NCBI RefSeq assembly: GCF_037975245.1
Contig: NC_092570.1
Span: 12,749,001-12,813,000, forward strand
DNA from: Apostichopus japonicus
Lineage: Eukaryota > Echinodermata > Holothuroidea > Aspidochirotida > Stichopodidae
Direction: 5' to 3'
Length of the DNA: 64,000 bases
Both the position numbers and the translations under genes were made by a program. The notes below the pieces were generated by a model. It searched no databases. It had not been told where the DNA came from and worked only from the letters and a program-made list of their open reading frames with translations. Shown in pieces: positions 59,401 to 64,000 of this stretch (positions are counted from its first letter, which is position 1; every line of letters starts with the position of its first letter).

Positions 59401-61017
59401 GGTCTTTCGTTTTCCACCTTATGTTATTGAAGCGACGCATTTACCCGACTGACCATCTTTACTGAGTAGTACGTCATCAACACAGCCTCGCTCTGATTGG
59501 CTAAACTCCACGTACACTGCCCGAAAGGTTCAGGAAAAATAAATTCGCTGGCGGGCCATCAGTCTCAAATCATGGGAGATCGACTTATACCGATTTAAAT
59601 CGACATATACCAGTTTCCTTCGACTTATACCAGTTTCCGGCAGCTGAAATTGACTTCTGCCGATTTAAATCGACATATACCAGTTTCATTCTACATATCA
59701 TCTATTTAAATCGACATATAGCCTATACAAATTTAAATCGATGATAAGTAAAATAAATCGATAATATGTCGAAAACTGGTATATGTCGATTTAAATCGAT
59801 GATATGTAGAATGAAACTGGTATATGTCGATTTAAATCGATGATATGTAGAATGAAACTGGTATATGTCGATTTAAATCGGTAGAAGTCAATTTCAGCTG
59901 CTGGAAACTGGTATAAGTCGAAGGAAGCTGGTACAGAACATTTTAGCTGGAAATGCCTCCCAAATCGCTGGAAATGGCACTTCCCAGGCCTTGTAAATTG
60001 CATATAAACTTGAAATTACTAGCGATATCACAAAAATATACAAAACAAATATGCTCGGGGGGGGGGGTTGGCGGACGTCCCTTCGCCCCCCTTGGCAACG
60101 CGCCTGAGTCATCTGGTGTGATTACATATTCTATCACAGGTAGGGCATAGGATATTACACCACCCTCCCCCCCCCCCGTCTCACCGAAAATTACACAAAG
60201 TTCATTTTTGTTCCACAGGAACGGAATCTAGATACATTATTTGCCGGAGATGACTACATCGTCGCCTTACTAATTCACGTACTAAACCCCATTGGTTGTT
60301 TGACCCTGATCTTTTACATACAAGCAGTTAAATTTTACTTAATATATTTATTCTTGTTTGCTTTTTTTTATGTTTTCTTTGCATACTGATTATTTCACAT
60401 AATAAGATTGCAATTCCCGTAGAGTAAGAAATAATTTTTTTTTTTCTTTGAAATAATGGTCAAAGGGTTTCCATATCATGTGTATGGAAAGGACATTTTT
60501 TGAAATATCATTTTATTTTGTTTCCGAGGTCTTGAGTGAAAGTTCCACCAATAAATCATTAAGTTTTGTGTATGTGTCCTCTGATGAACTAATGTATCAT
60601 GATCCACTAACAAACATTCACATAAGGACAAAGTCATTTGGTTACAGAGGAAGGACATATATGTAGCACTGCAGCGGTTGTGGGGCAGGAGGGATGTGAT
60701 GGGTCGTTATGGACCTGTCTCCTTACCTCCAAACTGATGATAGCGTTTATTGAGATAATCATACACACTTCTCCATCAACGGTCTGAGCATAGAATGTCG
60801 GTAGGTTCGGTTGGGGTGTAGCTGTGGTCTGGACCATTCTTGTGGTCATCTTGTCTTCTGTGGTCATCGCGTTCGTTGTCATTTTCTCAGTGGTTCCCGT
60901 AATAGTGGGTCCCGCAGTAGTCATTGTTGCGGTAGTGGCCGCCGTGGTTGCAGCCTTAGCAAATCCTGTAAACACAAAGAGAAGAAAAACAATGAAATAA
61001 CTGAAAATTAATTCCAT
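56444..61017 (-). CDS. LAMP/CD68-like lysosomal membrane glycoprotein (four exons)
   Basis: Predicted type I lysosome-associated membrane glycoprotein, 271 residues. Exons: 61017-60727, 57985-57781, 57265-57092 and 56589-56444, all with GT-AG borders and phases that join (816 nt). Exon 1 gives a signal peptide (about 1-22), a Thr-rich mucin-like segment (23-70) and the first strand of a LAMP domain with Cys85. Exons 2-3 complete the domain, including the SAPLGNSLHC motif that resembles the family's LGNSYxC, and KFQPF near the VQPF position. The luminal domain has four cysteines, as expected for one LAMP domain (two disulfides). Exon 4 encodes VVECSS, a transmembrane helix (MWIIIISVCGGAVLVFALVA) and a short CCCKSKRDSYQSV tail. 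The terminal YQSV fits the YxxPhi lysosomal sorting signal, like GYQTI in LAMP1. One domain plus a mucin stalk resembles CD68 or LAMP3 more than two-domain LAMP1/2. Exon 2 could start three codon pairs later at a second in-frame CAG. Confidence 0.85.
58863..59548. mobile_element. Mutator-like terminal-inverted-repeat element, 686 bp
   Basis: Arms 58863-58945 and 59466-59548 are inverted copies matching over 83 bp with one visible mismatch (GCGAATTTCTTTTTCC versus GCGAATTTATTTTTCC), and similarity continues to about 94 bp. The 9-bp duplication TGGCGGGCC is at 58854-58862 and 59549-59557. Long termini plus 9-bp duplication fit Mutator-like elements. No transposase. Immediately inside the left arm is AAGATGGCGGC, opening a 26-codon frame that ends at a GCAGAAG/GTATGT donor (about 58952-59032), an exon-1-like arrangement. 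Confidence 0.82.
59580..59936. repeat. long imperfect palindrome with GATTTAAATC units
   Basis: 59612-59745 and 59750-59930 are inverted copies, with landmarks CATATACCAGTTTC, GCAGCTGAAATTGACTTCT and TTCATTCTACATATCATC. The right arm has an extra tandem copy of an about 41-bp unit. The 10-bp palindrome GATTTAAATC recurs about seven times. It could extrude as a cruciform or be read as a long hairpin RNA. Confidence 0.85.
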
Positions 61018-61345
61018 CTGTGAGAAATGGAAGACATTATGGTAAGTTCTGAGACTGATTCACTGAGGATAATTATATGGGATTGTGTAACTCAATAACA
61101 GTATGTCTTAATTGATGTGCAATTAGTGTTCGAGGTCTCCATACCGCCCTCGGTCTCGAGCTGGCCTCGAGCTGGTGTCAGTTTCGGACCTCTATGGTCT
61201 CACACCTTTCGGATCTCGACTATTTGACTGGTCATGATCGAGTCGATACCTTTATATCTTTACTATTAAACAAAACATCTTGCAAATCATATCTTAACCT
61301 CGAAATGTTGTCTGATCGTAGTATTTATGCTATAGTTGCCGTATA

Positions 61346-62068
61346 GGAAAAGGAGGGACAAGAGGGATAGGAGGAATAGGAGGGAAAGGAAGGATAGGAG
61401 GGATAGGGGGATATGAGGGATAGGAGGGATAGGAGGAATAGGAGGGATAGGAGGGATAGGAAGGATAGGAGGGATTGGAGGAATAGGAGGGAAAGAAAGG
61501 AGAGATATACAGGAGGGATAGGAGGGATAAGAGGGATAGGAGGGATAGGAGGGATTGGAGGGATAGGAGGGATAGGAGGATAGTAGGGATAGGAGGGATA
61601 TGAGGAATAGGAGGGATAGGAGGGATAGGAGGGATTGGAGGGATAGGAAGGATATGGGGATAGGAGGGATAGGTGGCTAGAGGGATAGGAGGGATAGGAA
61701 GGATAGGAGGGATAGGAGGGAAAGGAAGGATGGGAGGGATAGGAGGAATAGCAGGGATAGGAGGGATAAGAGGGATAGAAGGGATTAGAGGGATAGGAAG
61801 GATAGGAGGGATAGGAGGGATAGGAATGATAGGGGGTAGGAGGAATAGGAGAAATAGAAGGGATAGGAGGGATAGTATGGATAGGAGGGATAGGAGGAGT
61901 AGGAAGGATAAGAGGGATTGGAGGGATAGGAAAGATAGGAGGGATAGGAAGGATAGGAGGGATAGGAGGGATAGGAGAGATAGGAGGGATAGGAGGGATA
62001 GGAGGGATAGGAAGGATAGGAGGGATAGGACGGATAGGGGGGATAGGAGGGATAAGAGATAGGAGGGA
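61346..62068 (+). repeat. polypurine minisatellite (GGGATAGGA)n
   Basis: About 720 bp of GGGATAGGA and related units, almost purely purine plus T on the plus strand. It starts about 330 bp upstream of the LAMP-like start codon. Apparent SYPSYPSYP and GGIGRIGG proteins on the two strands are by-products. Confidence 0.95.
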
Positions 62069-62133
62069 TAGAAGACGTCCTCTGAATCAGAACCATGTAG
62101 AAGACATTGATGCATTACATGAACCAAACCAGG

Positions 62134-63605
<1,472 letters not shown>

Positions 63606-63858
63606 GAGTGTTAGCTCAATGGTTAACGCCGGTGTCTTTCAATCATAAGGTCTCCGGTTCGAGTCACTCCCAGATTAATGTATGTCGTCCAGTTACAGAG
63701 TTGTTGACAATTAACAATTCATAATCATGGACGTTAAATATGAATGTAAGAGCCTGACGTCGATCAGCTTGCGGCTTTGATAAGCCAATGAGGCTTCTTT
63801 TCGAGTTCCTGCTCGCAGGAGGATCTAATATGCATACATACATACATACATACATTGA
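63606..63858 (+). mobile_element. tRNA-derived SINE (family 3), copy 2, with (CATA)n tail
   Basis: The head GAGTGTTAGCTCAATGG has a perfect A-box match, and GGTTCGAGTCACTC is the B box. The body is as in 55319-55556 with few differences. The 3' end is CATACATACATACATACAT, a short tandem tail. This copy looks younger and more complete than the other. Confidence 0.88.
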
Positions 63859-64000
63859 TGCCACTTATATGGCTGCAGGTTAAGTTTACGATTAACCCTA
63901 AGTTCCTCTGTTCTAATTGTTTGGCCAGGGAAGTTAAAGTTGCCCGCCAACAATTTTTTAGGTTCGTGTTAATATGAATATTTTGTATTGTTTCTTCAAT

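Larger units (their letters stand above)
58816..60106. mobile_element. hAT-like element, 1291 bp, hosting two nested structures
   Basis: Left end CAGCCGCATAGCCAGG and right end (reverse complement) CAGGCGCGTTGCCAAG share 12-13 positions. Flanks are AGTCACCT (58808-58815) and AGTCATCT (60107-60114), seven of eight matching. The segment AATGGCACTTCCC near 59973 matches the family's internal AACGGCACTTCCC. A Mutator-like element (58863-59548) and a palindrome (59580-59936) lie inside. All of this is in intron 1 of the LAMP-like gene. Confidence 0.65.

Overview
This is a metazoan nuclear DNA window, AT-rich, with split genes using GT-AG introns, AATAAA-type polyadenylation signals and many decayed transposons. 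The gene set (a deuterostome-type ACADVL, a FAM43-like PTB protein, a LAMP-family protein, a two-Ig receptor and a RING/B-box gene) together with tRNA-derived SINEs fits a marine invertebrate deuterostome. My best guess is an echinoderm, possibly a sea cucumber. That is inference; no rRNA or mitochondrial marker is present.

Layout. 1-2.7 kb: ends of hAT-like elements and unannotated sequence. 2.78-4.32 kb (+): a two-Ig-domain membrane receptor with a tyrosine-rich tail, intronless across its coding region. 4.3-12.1 kb: noncoding, with small repeats. 12.3-13.3 kb (+): a FAM43-like PTB adaptor. 13.7-18.8 kb: a duplicated dispersed repeat, a SINE and a seven-unit array in which every unit can fold back on itself. 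19.3-21.6 kb (-): two exons, in matching phase, that encode RING plus B-box followed by a ubiquitin-like domain ending in LRLRGG. This is the most unusual gene here. 22.3-29.2 kb: transposon-rich, including a 1.9-kb hAT-like element inserted into a LINE relic with a perfect 8-bp target duplication.

29.97-49.03 kb (+): a complete very-long-chain acyl-CoA dehydrogenase gene. Fifteen coding exons join in frame to 638 codons. Intron 12 holds a 24-copy 77-bp minisatellite. 51.4-52.8 kb: a second complete hAT-like element. 56.4-61.0 kb (-): a four-exon LAMP/CD68-like lysosomal membrane glycoprotein of 271 residues. Its large intron 1 contains a hAT-like element that itself contains a 686-bp element with 83-bp inverted termini and 9-bp duplications (Mutator-like) and a long palindrome. 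61.3-62.3 kb: a polypurine minisatellite and (TA)n tract upstream of the LAMP gene. 63.6-63.9 kb: the second copy of a tRNA-derived SINE also seen at 55.3 kb.

The genes do not form an operon and share no obvious pathway. ACADVL acts in mitochondrial fatty-acid oxidation. The LAMP-like protein belongs to lysosomes. The Ig receptor and the RING/B-box/UBL gene look like signalling or immune components. Exon joins were worked out by hand from splice consensus, phase and family similarity; none is confirmed by transcripts.
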